A DNA stretch of 64,000 bases from Algibacter miyuki (lineage in GTDB: Bacteria; Bacteroidota; Bacteroidia; Flavobacteriales; Flavobacteriaceae): assembly GCF_042427745.1 (NCBI RefSeq), contig NZ_JBHMFA010000001.1; one strand, written 5' to 3'. Of this stretch, positions 8,500-17,878 are shown piece by piece; the stretch's first letter is position 1, and each line of letters opens with the position of its first letter. The position numbers and the translations under genes were made by a program. Under the pieces are notes generated by a model, which worked only from the letters and a program-made list of their open reading frames with translations, made no database searches and was not told the DNA's origin.

Positions 8500-9617
8500 A
8501 GTAAATCATTAATGTCATCCTGAAAAACGTAATTTCTATGATAGTCTAAGTATATTTCTCTGTTTTCGGGAAAAATTCTCATTTTGTTTTTCGCATTTGG
8601 ATTAATACTAAGTTTTTCCCAAGTATAAGAACTTAATTGTGTTCCACATATTAATTCTCCACTGTTAGTAAAAGTTATGTAACCTTGGTCAAATAATTTA
8701 TCATAAGTAGGTGATAAAGCTAGTCCATTTAAATAATCTAACGCTTGGTCATTTTCGTTATTTTTGATACAAATACTATAAGGTTTTATATGACTTGCAA
8801 TTAATAAACGTTCATCTGTAATTTTTGTAAAAGGACATTGAGGCATATAATTAATAACTTCACGTCGATATTTTTCTGAACCTTTTCGATATGTTCTTTT
8901 TATATTTCCAGATTCAATTTCTACTTTTTCTAATTCTTCTTCAGTTGTTAATGATTTTGGATGTACAAAAGACCTAAATTGATAGTCTAATAGGATTCTA
9001 AAATAGAATAGTGGTTCTTCATTTTTATTTTCGACTGGAATTAGTTTTAAAATTGATAGATAGCTTATACTGGGGAGTATTAATTCTCGCCATAATTTCC
9101 ATATAAAATTATCAGAACGAATGTAACCTCTATTTTGTTTCTGCGAGATATTGTCAGAAGCATCATAAATACTAAAGAATATTTGATTTGTTTTAAGGTT
9201 GTCTACTTCTTTTAATCTTTCGTTATAATATTCGCTAATGTTATTGTGATAATGTTGTTCTTGAGCAAAGTATTCTGTCTTAGCATCTCTCAAGTATTTT
9301 TGAAAATTAGTTTTACTAAAAAAACATTTATTTTCGCTAATCAAAGCACCGCTTTCTTTTGCTGAAAAGAATGTTTTTCGTTTTTTATTGGAATCATAAT
9401 GTTCTAATCCCCATGTTTCATAATTAAAGAAATTAGACATTAATTCACCTTTTTCTCCATTATAAGTTCCAACATGCTTTTTTGATTCTCCGTTTCCTCT
9501 AAATTGTGATAACTTATTTTTTCTATGAATAAAACTATCTTCTGCTCTAAAATCTTGAATAGAATCGATTATAAAATATTCTATTCCTTCAATTTTAATT
9601 TTCTGTAGATTTTCCAT
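8496..9617 (-). CDS. HNH-type restriction endonuclease
   Basis: A 373-residue protein. The C-terminal third carries an HNH_2-type nuclease signature: a Cys-Pro segment near residue 258, then ASHIKPY near 273-279 supplying the first catalytic His, and NGLALSPTYDKLFDQGYI near 297-314 supplying the Asn and later residues. The N-terminal 250 residues, presumably for DNA recognition, are unlike anything I can name. It lies 142 bases downstream of a DNA cytosine methyltransferase on the same strand, which is the classic layout of a type II restriction-modification pair. The recognition site cannot be deduced. The gene is very AT-rich, which fits horizontal acquisition. Confidence 0.82.
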   Translation of the reverse strand: MENLQKIKIEGIEYFIIDSIQDFRAEDSFIHRKNKLSQFRGNGESKKHVGTYNGEKGELMSNFFNYETWGLEHYDSNKKRKTFFSAKESGALISENKCFFSKTNFQKYLRDAKTEYFAQEQHYHNNISEYYNERLKEVDNLKTNQIFFSIYDASDNISQKQNRGYIRSDNFIWKLWRELILPSISYLSILKLIPVENKNEEPLFYFRILLDYQFRSFVHPKSLTTEEELEKVEIESGNIKRTYRKGSEKYRREVINYMPQCPFTKITDERLLIASHIKPYSICIKNNENDQALDYLNGLALSPTYDKLFDQGYITFTNSGELICGTQLSSYTWEKLSINPNAKNKMRIFPENREIYLDYHRNYVFQDDINDLL

Positions 9618-9759
9618 AAATAGTTTATATGCTTTTTTGTTCTGTTGATTCGTTAAGTTTTTATCGAATGTAATAAAAGTCTATAATTATTGATAATTAA
9701 TTAGTTTTAAGTTCAAATTAAGTTATTAGCTGCTGTCAGGTATTTATTAATTATTTTAT

Positions 9760-11232
9760 TTATATACCATATTTAGTAATATCCATTTGTTTCAATAATG
9801 CTATTAGCACATCAACAACAATGCTATTTCCTGCTTGCCTGTACATTTGAGTGTCACTAACTTCTTGTTTAAAGTCATCTCTAAACCCCATTAAACGTAA
9901 ACATTCTTTTGGTGTTAATTTCCTGATTCTGCCTTTATTATGAGTAACATAATTATCTACACCAGCTCGATGCATTTTATGCATTGACTGTAATAATGGC
10001 CTTGCAACTTCTAAATCTGTTTTAATAGACGTTTTAAAGTTTTTTGTGCCCTCAGTTAAAACATATTTTTTAGTTTTTTCAAGAAGGTAATATTTTTCTT
10101 CAACTTCACTTACATCAAATACTAGTTCGTTGAATTCAGGAATTTCTTGACTTTCAAAGATAAAATCACCATGCCAGTTAAATTGCTGATTAGCCTTTTG
10201 ACAAATAGCAATATCACCGTTTATTTGGGTATATCTTTTTTTTCTGTTTTTAGAACTTGTAACAAACTTGACCCCCTTTTCCTTTAAATAATATTTACTA
10301 TCTGTATAATCCTCAAGAAAATCTTGCATTTTATACTCTAATTTAATGGGTTTTGGAAAATCAAACTTCACCTTTTTATCTTTGAAGCCAACAACAAAAA
10401 TTCTTTCTCTATGCTGTGGTACTCCATAATTTTTGGAGTTTAAAACCTGATAAAAATATTTATATCCTAGTTCGTCAAAAGTTGCTTTAATTGTTTCAAA
10501 TGTGTTTCCACTATCATGATTAATCAATCCTTTAACATTTTCAAAAATGAAAACTTTAGGCTGACTTTCTTTTACTACTCTTGCAAACTCATAAAAAAGC
10601 GTACCTCTAGTATCTTTAAATCCCTTCCTTTTTCCAACCATTGAAAATGATTGACACGGGCTTCCTCCAACTAATAAATCTACTTTTCCTTTGTATTTCT
10701 TGCCTTGTATTTTTTGAACATCATCATACCAGTTTTCTTCTTCAATATCATAATTAGCGAAATAACTTTGTTTAGCATATTTATCGATATCACTAGCGAA
10801 TACAATTTCAGATTCTAATTTTAATCTTTTAAAAGAGTATTCAATTGCTCCAATGCCAGAAAACATCGTTGCAACTCTAATTTTAGCTTTAGGATTAGAA
10901 AACTCTTTTTCAGTCCAATTTTGTTCGTGTTCTGTTTCTGAAAAATATAACTCTAGTTGTTCTTCCACAATATTTAGTACCTCTTTATAATGTGGGTAGT
11001 TTTTAATTTCTTGAGTTACTTTTGATGAATAATAATGATTTAGTACGTTTTTTTGTTCTGTTTCCAATATTTCGGCAAGCGGACTAAAAAGGTTTTCTGA
11101 AAGATTTCGTTCTTCACGCTCTATTTTTCCTAAAGTAGAAGTATCAATGTCTAAATAAGCAGCTACCTTTTTTAAAGGAAAACCAAGTTCGTTTCTACGT
11201 TTTTTTATATATTCTCCAAAAGTTACTGTCAT
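9760..11232 (-). CDS. DNA (cytosine-5-)-methyltransferase with N-terminal helix-turn-helix
   Basis: A 490-residue protein. Residues about 4-60 form an XRE-type helix-turn-helix (GEYIKKRRNELGF then STLGKIEREERNL). From about residue 118 come the C5-methyltransferase motifs in order: motif I FSGIGA, motif IV GSPCQSFS with the catalytic Cys, motif VI ENVKG, motif VIII QHRERIFVVG, motif IX around RKLTPKECLRLMGF, and motif X AGNSIVVDV. All catalytic motifs are intact. It protects DNA from the HNH enzyme encoded downstream. In family members with such an N-terminal domain (for example M.SsoII and M.EcoRII) the extra domain represses transcription, and a palindrome lies on this gene's own promoter region at 11246-11272. 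Confidence 0.93.
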   Translation of the reverse strand: MTVTFGEYIKKRRNELGFPLKKVAAYLDIDTSTLGKIEREERNLSENLFSPLAEILETEQKNVLNHYYSSKVTQEIKNYPHYKEVLNIVEEQLELYFSETEHEQNWTEKEFSNPKAKIRVATMFSGIGAIEYSFKRLKLESEIVFASDIDKYAKQSYFANYDIEEENWYDDVQKIQGKKYKGKVDLLVGGSPCQSFSMVGKRKGFKDTRGTLFYEFARVVKESQPKVFIFENVKGLINHDSGNTFETIKATFDELGYKYFYQVLNSKNYGVPQHRERIFVVGFKDKKVKFDFPKPIKLEYKMQDFLEDYTDSKYYLKEKGVKFVTSSKNRKKRYTQINGDIAICQKANQQFNWHGDFIFESQEIPEFNELVFDVSEVEEKYYLLEKTKKYVLTEGTKNFKTSIKTDLEVARPLLQSMHKMHRAGVDNYVTHNKGRIRKLTPKECLRLMGFRDDFKQEVSDTQMYRQAGNSIVVDVLIALLKQMDITKYGI

Positions 11233-11245
11233 AGTTAATATAAAT

Positions 11246-11272
11246 TTTTAGGACAAAAGTAGTCCAAAAATA
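11246..11272 (-). promoter_or_regulatory. Candidate operator overlapping the methyltransferase promoter
   Basis: GGAC at 11251-11254 and GTCC at 11262-11265 form an inverted repeat around a 7-base centre, flanked by T and A runs that extend the symmetry. On the minus strand two -7 matches to TAnnTTTG overlap it: TATTTTTG (11272-11265) and TACTTTTG (11261-11254). No good -33 TTG was found. A protein bound here would block transcription of the methyltransferase; the obvious candidate is the methyltransferase's own helix-turn-helix domain. Confidence 0.5.
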
Positions 11273-11323
11273 TGGAAATTAATATAGCTTATTATATTTT
11301 GTTTTTTGTTCTAGTTAAATCCA

Positions 11324-14167
11324 CTAATGTGCCTCCAACCAGTTCAACCCAGTATCAATTTCAACATCCAATGGCACGTCTAATGTATAAGCATTTTCCA
11401 TTTCGGTTTTCACTAAGGTTTTTATGCTTTCGAGTTCAGGTTTGTACACATCGAAAACCAATTCATCATGTACCTGTAGGAGCATTTTGGTTTTAAAATT
11501 ACCAGCATTAAGTTTGTTAAAAATATTAATCATGGCAATTTTAATAATGTCGGCAGCAGAACCTTGTATAGGCGCGTTTACGGCATTACGTTCTGCGGCA
11601 CCACGCACCACGCCATTTCTAGAATTAATATCTTTTAAATAACGACGACGCCCTAAAACGGTTTGCACATAACCATTATCGCGTGCAAAATCGACTTGCT
11701 CGCTCATGTATGCACGTAGTTTTGGGTAGGTTTCGTAATAGGTGTCAATAAGTTCTTTGGCCTCACCTCGCGATAAATCGGTTTGGTTGCTTAACCCAAA
11801 GGCAGACACGCCATAGATAATCCCGAAGTTTACGGTTTTAGCGTTGCTACGTTGCTCGCGTGTTACTTCATTTAAAGGCACATTAAATACTTTAGATGCG
11901 GTAGAGGCGTGAATATCTTCGCCGTTTTTAAAGGCAGAAATCATGGTTTCTTCCTTACTTAAAGCGGCAATAATACGTAATTCTATTTGGCTATAATCGG
12001 CAGCTAATAGCGTGTACTCTTCGCTTCTTGGCACAAAGGCTTTACGCACTTGGCGACCACGCTCGGTACGGATTGGTATATTCTGTAAGTTGGGATTGTT
12101 ACTACTTAAACGGCCTGTAGCGGCAACGGTTTGCATGTAATCGGTATGTACACGGCCTGTAGATGGTTCTACTTGTAGCGGTAAGGCATCGACGTAAGTG
12201 CTTTTCAGTTTTGCTAAACCACGGTAATCTAAAATATTTTGAATTATAGTATGATCTTTAGCGAGGTAAGATAAAATATCTTCGCCTGTAGCATACTGTC
12301 CTGTTTTAGTTTTTTTAGGTTTATCTACCAGTTTTAGTTTTTCAAAAAGCACGATACCTAATTGCTTTGGCGAGGCAATATTAAACTCTTCGCCAGCGGC
12401 TTCGTAAATGCTTTTTTCTAAAGTTTGAATATCGTTATTTAAAGCTTCGGCTAAAGAATTAAGGAAATCTTTATCAAGATTAATCCCTTCTAATTCCATT
12501 GCGGCAAGCACACGAAGTAACGGGATTTCAATCTCATCGAATAATTTTTGAGTATTGGCTTCTCCCAGTTCGTTTGTAAAATGCTCTTTGAGTTGCAAGG
12601 TAATATCGGCATCTTCAACAGCGTATTCCGTTTGTTTTTCCAGAGGCACATCGCGCATGGATAATTGGTTTTTTCCTTTTTTACCAATAAGCTCAGTAAT
12701 GGAAATTGGCGTGTAGTTTAAATAGGTTTCGGCCAAGACATCCATGTTGTGGCGCATATCTGGGTTAATCAGATAATGGGCCAGCATGGTATCAAAAAGT
12801 TTACCGCGGACTTCAATATTATATTTTGCAAGAACTTTGATGTCGTATTTTAAATTCTGACCAATTTTCTCGATGCTTTCGCTTTCAAAAAACGGACGCA
12901 CTTGCTCGATAAGGGCTTGGGCTTCGGTTTTATCTTCCGGAACCGGTAAATAGAATCCTTTTCCTGTTTCCCATGAAAATGAAATACCAACCAGTTCTGC
13001 GGTTAGTGGGTTTAAGCCCGTAGTTTCGGTATCAAAACACACCGAGGTTTGACTCATTAAATTTTTAAGAAATAATTTTGTGCCCATACCTTCAGCCACA
13101 CTTTGGTAAAAATGCGAGGTGTTTTCGGCCGTTTTTCGGGTATGCTCGGTAACGACTTCGGTTACGTTTGCCGGATCGCCACCAAACAGCGAAAATTGCC
13201 CTGCACCAGCCGAAGCTTCTTCTTTTGGTGTGGCTTTGTTTTCGGTTGATTTAGTTGCGGTTTGGGTAGAAGCATCTTCCGTTTTAACGGCAAAGGTTTT
13301 GGTGAAATTATCGATAAGGCGTCTAAACTCCAATTCTTCGAAAATCTCTGTAACTTTCGGAATATCGGGTTGATCTAACTCGAAATCTTTCGCATTAAAT
13401 GCCACCGGAACATCCAGCATAATAGTTGCTAATTTTTTAGAAAGTAAACCGAGTTCTTTATTCGCTTCAATTTTCTCTTTCATTTTACCTTTTAGCTCGT
13501 GGGTGTGTTCAAAAAGGTTTTCCATAGAGCCATAAGCGGCTAAGAATTTTTTAGCGGTTTTTTCGCCAACACCTGGTAATCCTGGAATATTATCACTGGC
13601 ATCACCCATCATGCCAAGAAAATCTATAACTTGTAAGGGGTCGGTAACTTCAAACTTTTTCTGTACTTCGGGTATGCCCCAAGTTTCGTATCCGCCACCA
13701 AAAACAGGACGATACATAAATATATTTTCGCTAACCAGCTGTGCAAAATCTTTATCTGGCGTTACCATAAAAGTTTGGTAACCTTCTTTTTCAGCTTGTT
13801 TGGCTAGGGTGCCAATAACATCATCGGCCTCGAAACCTGCTTTCACCATAATAGGGATGTGCATGGCTTTTAAAATCTCCTGGATAATAGGTACTGCAAT
13901 TTTTATAGCTTCAGGCGTTTCGTCTCTGTTGGCTTTATAAGCCTCGAACATTTCTACACGGTCGGCACTGCCTCCTTTATCGAAACAAACGGCTAAATGG
14001 TCTGGTCGCTCACGTTTAATTACGTCTAAAAGTGAGTTCATAAATCCTAAAATAGCTGAGGTATCAGTGCCTTTAGAGTTTATTCTTGGGTTCTTTATAA
14101 AGGCATAGTAGCCACGGAAAATTAATGCAAAAGCATCAACTAAAAATACGCGTTTGTTATCGGACAT
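11324..14167 (-). CDS. polA: DNA polymerase I
   Basis: A 947-residue full-length PolA. The 5'-3' nuclease domain occupies about 1-290 (starts MSDNKRVFLVDAFALIFRG). The 3'-5' exonuclease domain begins around 375 with an intact FDTETTGL motif and a later AVEDAD, so proofreading is expected to be active. The family A polymerase domain follows from about 570, with motif A DYSQIELRI near 722, motif B RSNAKTVNFGIIYG near 775 and motif C QVHDELVF near 899. It fills Okazaki gaps and acts in repair in the cytosol. The restriction-modification operon begins 91 bases downstream on the same strand. Start MSDN fits the family. Confidence 0.97.
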   Translation of the reverse strand: MSDNKRVFLVDAFALIFRGYYAFIKNPRINSKGTDTSAILGFMNSLLDVIKRERPDHLAVCFDKGGSADRVEMFEAYKANRDETPEAIKIAVPIIQEILKAMHIPIMVKAGFEADDVIGTLAKQAEKEGYQTFMVTPDKDFAQLVSENIFMYRPVFGGGYETWGIPEVQKKFEVTDPLQVIDFLGMMGDASDNIPGLPGVGEKTAKKFLAAYGSMENLFEHTHELKGKMKEKIEANKELGLLSKKLATIMLDVPVAFNAKDFELDQPDIPKVTEIFEELEFRRLIDNFTKTFAVKTEDASTQTATKSTENKATPKEEASAGAGQFSLFGGDPANVTEVVTEHTRKTAENTSHFYQSVAEGMGTKLFLKNLMSQTSVCFDTETTGLNPLTAELVGISFSWETGKGFYLPVPEDKTEAQALIEQVRPFFESESIEKIGQNLKYDIKVLAKYNIEVRGKLFDTMLAHYLINPDMRHNMDVLAETYLNYTPISITELIGKKGKNQLSMRDVPLEKQTEYAVEDADITLQLKEHFTNELGEANTQKLFDEIEIPLLRVLAAMELEGINLDKDFLNSLAEALNNDIQTLEKSIYEAAGEEFNIASPKQLGIVLFEKLKLVDKPKKTKTGQYATGEDILSYLAKDHTIIQNILDYRGLAKLKSTYVDALPLQVEPSTGRVHTDYMQTVAATGRLSSNNPNLQNIPIRTERGRQVRKAFVPRSEEYTLLAADYSQIELRIIAALSKEETMISAFKNGEDIHASTASKVFNVPLNEVTREQRSNAKTVNFGIIYGVSAFGLSNQTDLSRGEAKELIDTYYETYPKLRAYMSEQVDFARDNGYVQTVLGRRRYLKDINSRNGVVRGAAERNAVNAPIQGSAADIIKIAMINIFNKLNAGNFKTKMLLQVHDELVFDVYKPELESIKTLVKTEMENAYTLDVPLDVEIDTGLNWLEAH

Positions 14168-14189
14168 TTTATTTATTTTGATGGAATTT

Positions 14190-14197
14190 CAAAACTA
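14190..14197 (-). promoter_or_regulatory. Possible -7 element of the polA promoter
   Basis: On the minus strand TAGTTTTG matches TAnnTTTG 23 bases before the polA ATG. The nearest TTG upstream is 27 bases away, longer than ideal, so only the -7 element is convincing. Confidence 0.4.
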
Positions 14198-14401
14198 CGA
14201 AAAGTTATTGTTAAAATTCCGAAGCAATCCATTGTTGTCGGATAAAAGAAGCTAAAAAACTTCGCTTTTAGAATGAAAAATTAAGACTTGGATTTAAATA
14301 ATTGATAATCAATCGTGAAAAACAAATGAGATCTAAGCTTTTTTAGATTGAATTTCATTTAAAATATTGATGTCATTTTTTTAGAATCATTAAAACAAAA
14401 A

Positions 14402-14440
14402 AAAAGGAAACAGCACCAAACATATGATGTGTTTCCTTTT
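14402..14440 (-). terminator. Rho-independent terminator of the leucine-rich-repeat gene
   Basis: AAAAGGAAACA (14402-14412) and TGTTTCCTTTT (14430-14440) form a perfect 11 bp stem with a 17-base loop. On the minus strand it is followed by a long T run, 24 bases after the stop codon at 14464. Confidence 0.85.
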
Positions 14441-14463
14441 AGGAAATTGATTAATAGCGCCTT

Positions 14464-17400
14464 TTATATTTTGATTATCTTTTTTACTTGTTCGCCTGTA
14501 TTGGATTTTATTCTTATGAAATACGTGCCGGAGCGCAAAGCACTGATGTTGATACGATCGGTTTCTTGAGTGTGTAAAACGTCTTGACCCAATACGTTGT
14601 AAATACTAACATTTGTAACCATGCTCGCAGATTCTATATGAATGTAACTGTCGGCTGGATTTGGATATATTTTAAAATCTGTTTCCTTAAAATCATTGGT
14701 GCTTAAATATTGGCAGCTTTCGCTAAAACTGGATTGCGAGTCGATAGTTTCACTCCAATGTAATGTACTAAAAGTTTCATCATCGACTTCGATACATAAT
14801 AAATTTACATTTTCTACAGTGATGAACGTAGTGATATTAGTATTTGCACCATTTTTAACATTTAGATATAATAAATTATTCCCTCCAACATTTACGTTTG
14901 TTAGATTGGTGTTATTAGTTAAATTTAAACTGGTTAATTGATTACTGTAACATAGTAGAACAGAAAGCGCCTCAAAATCTTCTATACCTGTTAAATCGCT
15001 GATATCTTTGAAAGAAATCGATAGTGTGGTTATGCCATCGATGTTTTCTGTTGGCACATAATCATTTAAAGGACCAGAATCGAAGCCTAAACTAATAAGA
15101 GCTTGTTCAAAATTATCATCTGGAACGTAGGTTAGTGGTGTTACTATACAATTTTCGCTAAAATTGGCGTGCGCATCTTTACCTGACCAGTGGGATGTAC
15201 TGTATGCTGCATCATCGACTTCTATACAGGTTAAATTATCATTAGAAGAAGCCAGGAATTCTATAAAATTTAAATTGTTATTGTTTTTTACGTTTAAGCT
15301 TGTTAGCTTGTTGAAATGTACATTCAGACGGGTTAAAACATTGTTCTTGGATACATCTAAATCTGATATTTCGTTTACTGGACAAGATAACTTTTTTAAC
15401 GCGAGGTTATTGGATACATCTAGGCTTGTGAGGTTGTTACCAGAACAATACAAATCTGTTAATAATTCATTATTAGATAAATTGATATTTGAAACTTCAT
15501 TATAAGTGAAGAGTAATGAGGTTAACGATAAATTATTTGATACATCTAAACTGGAAATTAAGTTGAAGTTTATATTTAAAATAGTTAATGCGCTATTGTT
15601 TTCAATATTAATACTCGTAATCTGGTTGTTATTACAGTATAATTCTTCGAGAATTATAAAATCTTCAATACCTGTTAAGTCTGCAATATTTTTATTTGAG
15701 ACATCCAGAGTGGTTACTGTATTTATGTTATCCGTTGGCACATAATCATCTAAAGCACCAGTGTCATACCCTAAGTCTATAAGAGCTTGTTCAAAATTAT
15801 CGTCTGGAACGTAGGTTAATGGTACAACGCTACAACTTTCATTAAAACTGGCTTGTGCGTCTATATCTGTCCAATTGGTTGTGCTATATGTAGCATCGTC
15901 TACTTCAATGCAGGTAAGCTCAGGATTATCAGTGGTAACAAATTCCGTTATAATAGTATTATTACCATTTTTTATTTTCAAACTTGTTAGTTGGTTAATA
16001 TTGACATAGAAAAAAGATAAAAATTGATTTTGGCTAGCATCCAATGTTGTTAATAGATTATTGTGAGCATATAAATCGGTTAATGCGATATTCTTGCTTA
16101 GGTCTAAAGTCGTTAGTTCGTTGTATGCACAAATTAATACCTTTAAAGCAACAAAGTCTTCTATCCCAGTTAAATCAGTAATATTTCTTACAGAAACATC
16201 TAATGTGGTTATGGTATTAATATTTTCAGTTGGTACATAATCATCCAAAGGTCCAGAATCGAAGCCTAAACTTATAAGAGCTTGTTCAAAATTATCGTCT
16301 GGAACGTAGGTTAATGGTACAACGCTACAACTTTCATTAAAACTGGCTTGTGCATCTATATCTGTCCAATTAGTTGAGCTATATGTAGCATCGTCTACTT
16401 CAATGCAGGTTAGGTTTGGGTTATCTGTTGCGTAAAAAAATATAAAATTTGTATTGTTGCCGTTTTTAACGTTTAAGGCGGTTAATTGATTGTTATAACA
16501 AGCCAATTCGTTTAAAGCTGTATTAGAAGAAACATCTAAGCTCGAAATCTGGTTCTCGTAAACAACAAGTGAAATTAAAGCTGTATTCTGACTTACATCC
16601 AAACTTGTAAGTTGGTTTATACCACAATAGAGCTCAATTAAATCAATGTTATTGCTTACATCTAGACTTGTTAATTGATTTTCATGAGCCCTAAAATGGG
16701 TTAAGCTCTTATTTTGGGTAATGTTTAAACTGCGAAGCATATTAGAAGAACAATATAAACGTGTTAAGGCTTTATTGTGACTTAAATCTAGACTTGTAAG
16801 TTGGTTTTGAGGACAAGTTAAACTTGTTAAAGCTGTAAAATCTTCAATACCTGTTAAGTCTGCAATGTTCTTGCTGCTTACATTTAAATGGGTTCTGTTT
16901 TTAATGTTTTCGGTAGGCACATAATTATCCAAAGGTCCAGAGTCATAACCTGCATCTATTAATGCCTGCTCAAAATTATCGTCTGGCACATAGGTGCCAC
17001 AACCTTCACTAAAACTCATTTGAGAATTAATTCCAGAAATCCAATTAGCCGTGCTGTATGCTACATTATCAACTTCAATACAAGTTAAATTGGTGTTGTT
17101 GAAAGTCTTAAAATTGATGAAATTCGCATTATTGCCATTTTTCACATTAAGGTAAGATAGATTGTTACCTGCGCAATTTAATGCTGAAAGTATGGTGTTA
17201 TTGCTGAGGTCTAAGTCCGTTATTTGGTTACCACTACATTCTAAACTTGTAAGCGAAGTAAAATCTTCGATGCCTGCTAGATTCGTGATATTTTTATCAG
17301 TTAAATCTAAGGCGCTAATAAAGTTTATGTATTCGGTTGGTACAGAGCCATTAATAGGTGCTACATCATAGTCTAGATCGATTAAGGCTTGTTCAAAATT

Positions 17401-17481
17401 TGGATCTGGAATTAATGTGGTTTGCGCATGACCTATAAAAGTCAATAAAACCAATGCTAGTGTTGTTGTGAGGGTTTTCAT
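14464..17481 (-). CDS. Secreted leucine-rich-repeat protein with type IX sorting tail, five duplicated modules
   Basis: A 1005-residue protein with a clear signal peptide (cleavage after GHAQ near residue 20). It is built of five tandem modules, each opening with a DPNFEQAL or DDNFEQAL segment and a VPTENI-like segment, then TGIEDF and a run of leucine-rich repeats (LTSLDVSNN type), and ending with CIEVDDATYS and a SFNESC-like cysteine segment. The last 80 residues (IYPNPADSYIHIES to VKKIIKI) are a Por/type IX secretion sorting domain, so the mature protein is expected on the surface or outside the cell. Leucine-rich repeats of this kind suggest adhesion or binding. Neighbouring modules are nearly identical in DNA over about 130 bp, showing recent duplication. 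Confidence 0.9.
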   Translation of the reverse strand: MKTLTTTLALVLLTFIGHAQTTLIPDPNFEQALIDLDYDVAPINGSVPTEYINFISALDLTDKNITNLAGIEDFTSLTSLECSGNQITDLDLSNNTILSALNCAGNNLSYLNVKNGNNANFINFKTFNNTNLTCIEVDNVAYSTANWISGINSQMSFSEGCGTYVPDDNFEQALIDAGYDSGPLDNYVPTENIKNRTHLNVSSKNIADLTGIEDFTALTSLTCPQNQLTSLDLSHNKALTRLYCSSNMLRSLNITQNKSLTHFRAHENQLTSLDVSNNIDLIELYCGINQLTSLDVSQNTALISLVVYENQISSLDVSSNTALNELACYNNQLTALNVKNGNNTNFIFFYATDNPNLTCIEVDDATYSSTNWTDIDAQASFNESCSVVPLTYVPDDNFEQALISLGFDSGPLDDYVPTENINTITTLDVSVRNITDLTGIEDFVALKVLICAYNELTTLDLSKNIALTDLYAHNNLLTTLDASQNQFLSFFYVNINQLTSLKIKNGNNTIITEFVTTDNPELTCIEVDDATYSTTNWTDIDAQASFNESCSVVPLTYVPDDNFEQALIDLGYDTGALDDYVPTDNINTVTTLDVSNKNIADLTGIEDFIILEELYCNNNQITSINIENNSALTILNINFNLISSLDVSNNLSLTSLLFTYNEVSNINLSNNELLTDLYCSGNNLTSLDVSNNLALKKLSCPVNEISDLDVSKNNVLTRLNVHFNKLTSLNVKNNNNLNFIEFLASSNDNLTCIEVDDAAYSTSHWSGKDAHANFSENCIVTPLTYVPDDNFEQALISLGFDSGPLNDYVPTENIDGITTLSISFKDISDLTGIEDFEALSVLLCYSNQLTSLNLTNNTNLTNVNVGGNNLLYLNVKNGANTNITTFITVENVNLLCIEVDDETFSTLHWSETIDSQSSFSESCQYLSTNDFKETDFKIYPNPADSYIHIESASMVTNVSIYNVLGQDVLHTQETDRINISALRSGTYFIRIKSNTGEQVKKIIKI
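15779..15917 (-). repeat. Internal duplication in the LRR gene, copy 1
   Basis: About 130 bp here are almost identical (only a few differences) to 16275-16413, 496 bases away in the same gene. The stretch encodes the cysteine-containing end of one module and the DDNFEQAL start of the next. The near identity exceeds what protein-level selection would require and points to recent tandem duplication or gene conversion. Confidence 0.8.
16275..16413 (-). repeat. Internal duplication in the LRR gene, copy 2
   Basis: Partner of the repeat at 15779-15917, in the same reading frame one module further towards the N-terminus. The other module junctions (about 15090-15230 and 16960-17060) are more diverged. 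Confidence 0.8.
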
Positions 17482-17498
17482 AATATGAATGTTAGAGG

Positions 17499-17654
17499 TT
17501 AAATAGTTATTCCTTCGTTTTCAAAACAGTTAATTGTAGGTTCACTTGTGATTATTGTAATGTTTTCTGCAGAAGAACAGATATCCTTGGCAACTTGGGG
17601 AAATGTAAAGGCTGTTATTAAAAGTGTTGTAGATAAAAGGTAAATTTTCTTCAT
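17499..17654 (-). CDS. Small secreted hypothetical protein (51 aa)
   Basis: ATG at 17654 and TAA at 17499-17501 enclose 51 codons. The product begins with a typical signal peptide (MKKIYLLSTTLLITAFTFPQ) and leaves a mature peptide of only about 30 residues with two cysteines (DICSSAENITII ... INCFENEG). The stop is 17 bases before the ATG of the large leucine-rich-repeat gene, so the two are probably co-transcribed. It may be a genuine small exported peptide or the surviving N-terminus of a decayed secreted protein; no continuation is visible in other frames. I do not recognise it. Confidence 0.55.
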   Translation of the reverse strand: MKKIYLLSTTLLITAFTFPQVAKDICSSAENITIITSEPTINCFENEGITI

Positions 17655-17843
17655 AATATTTTTTTTTAATGGTTAATTACTAGTGTTTAGTGAGGGATTT
17701 CGATAGTTGTGATTTTTTATTTTATAAATTTAATGTTGGGTTTTTCATGGTTTTGTTCGGTTTTAATGGACTAGGTAAAATTCATAATTTAGGCTCTAAT
17801 TTTTTTCATACCAATGGGTGATTTTTGTGAAAATCTTATTTTG

Positions 17844-17851
17844 TATTTTTG
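17844..17851 (+). promoter_or_regulatory. Putative -7 promoter element of the histidine kinase gene
   Basis: TATTTTTG matches TAnnTTTG. A TTG at 17825-17827 lies 16 bases upstream, slightly closer than usual. The TTG start codon of the kinase follows at 17879. Confidence 0.45.
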
Positions 17852-17878
17852 TATTGTAATCATTAACAGTTCTTTAAA

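Noticed and set aside
11272..11496. Plus-strand open frame of 74 codons between the methyltransferase and polA
   Set aside because: It overlaps the conserved 3' end of polA in antisense and the promoter region of the methyltransferase, and has no recognisable domain.
14464..17481. CRISPR-like regular repetition
   Set aside because: The periodic repeats are in-frame leucine-rich repeats in a coding sequence; repeat lengths and spacing do not fit an array, and no cas gene is seen.
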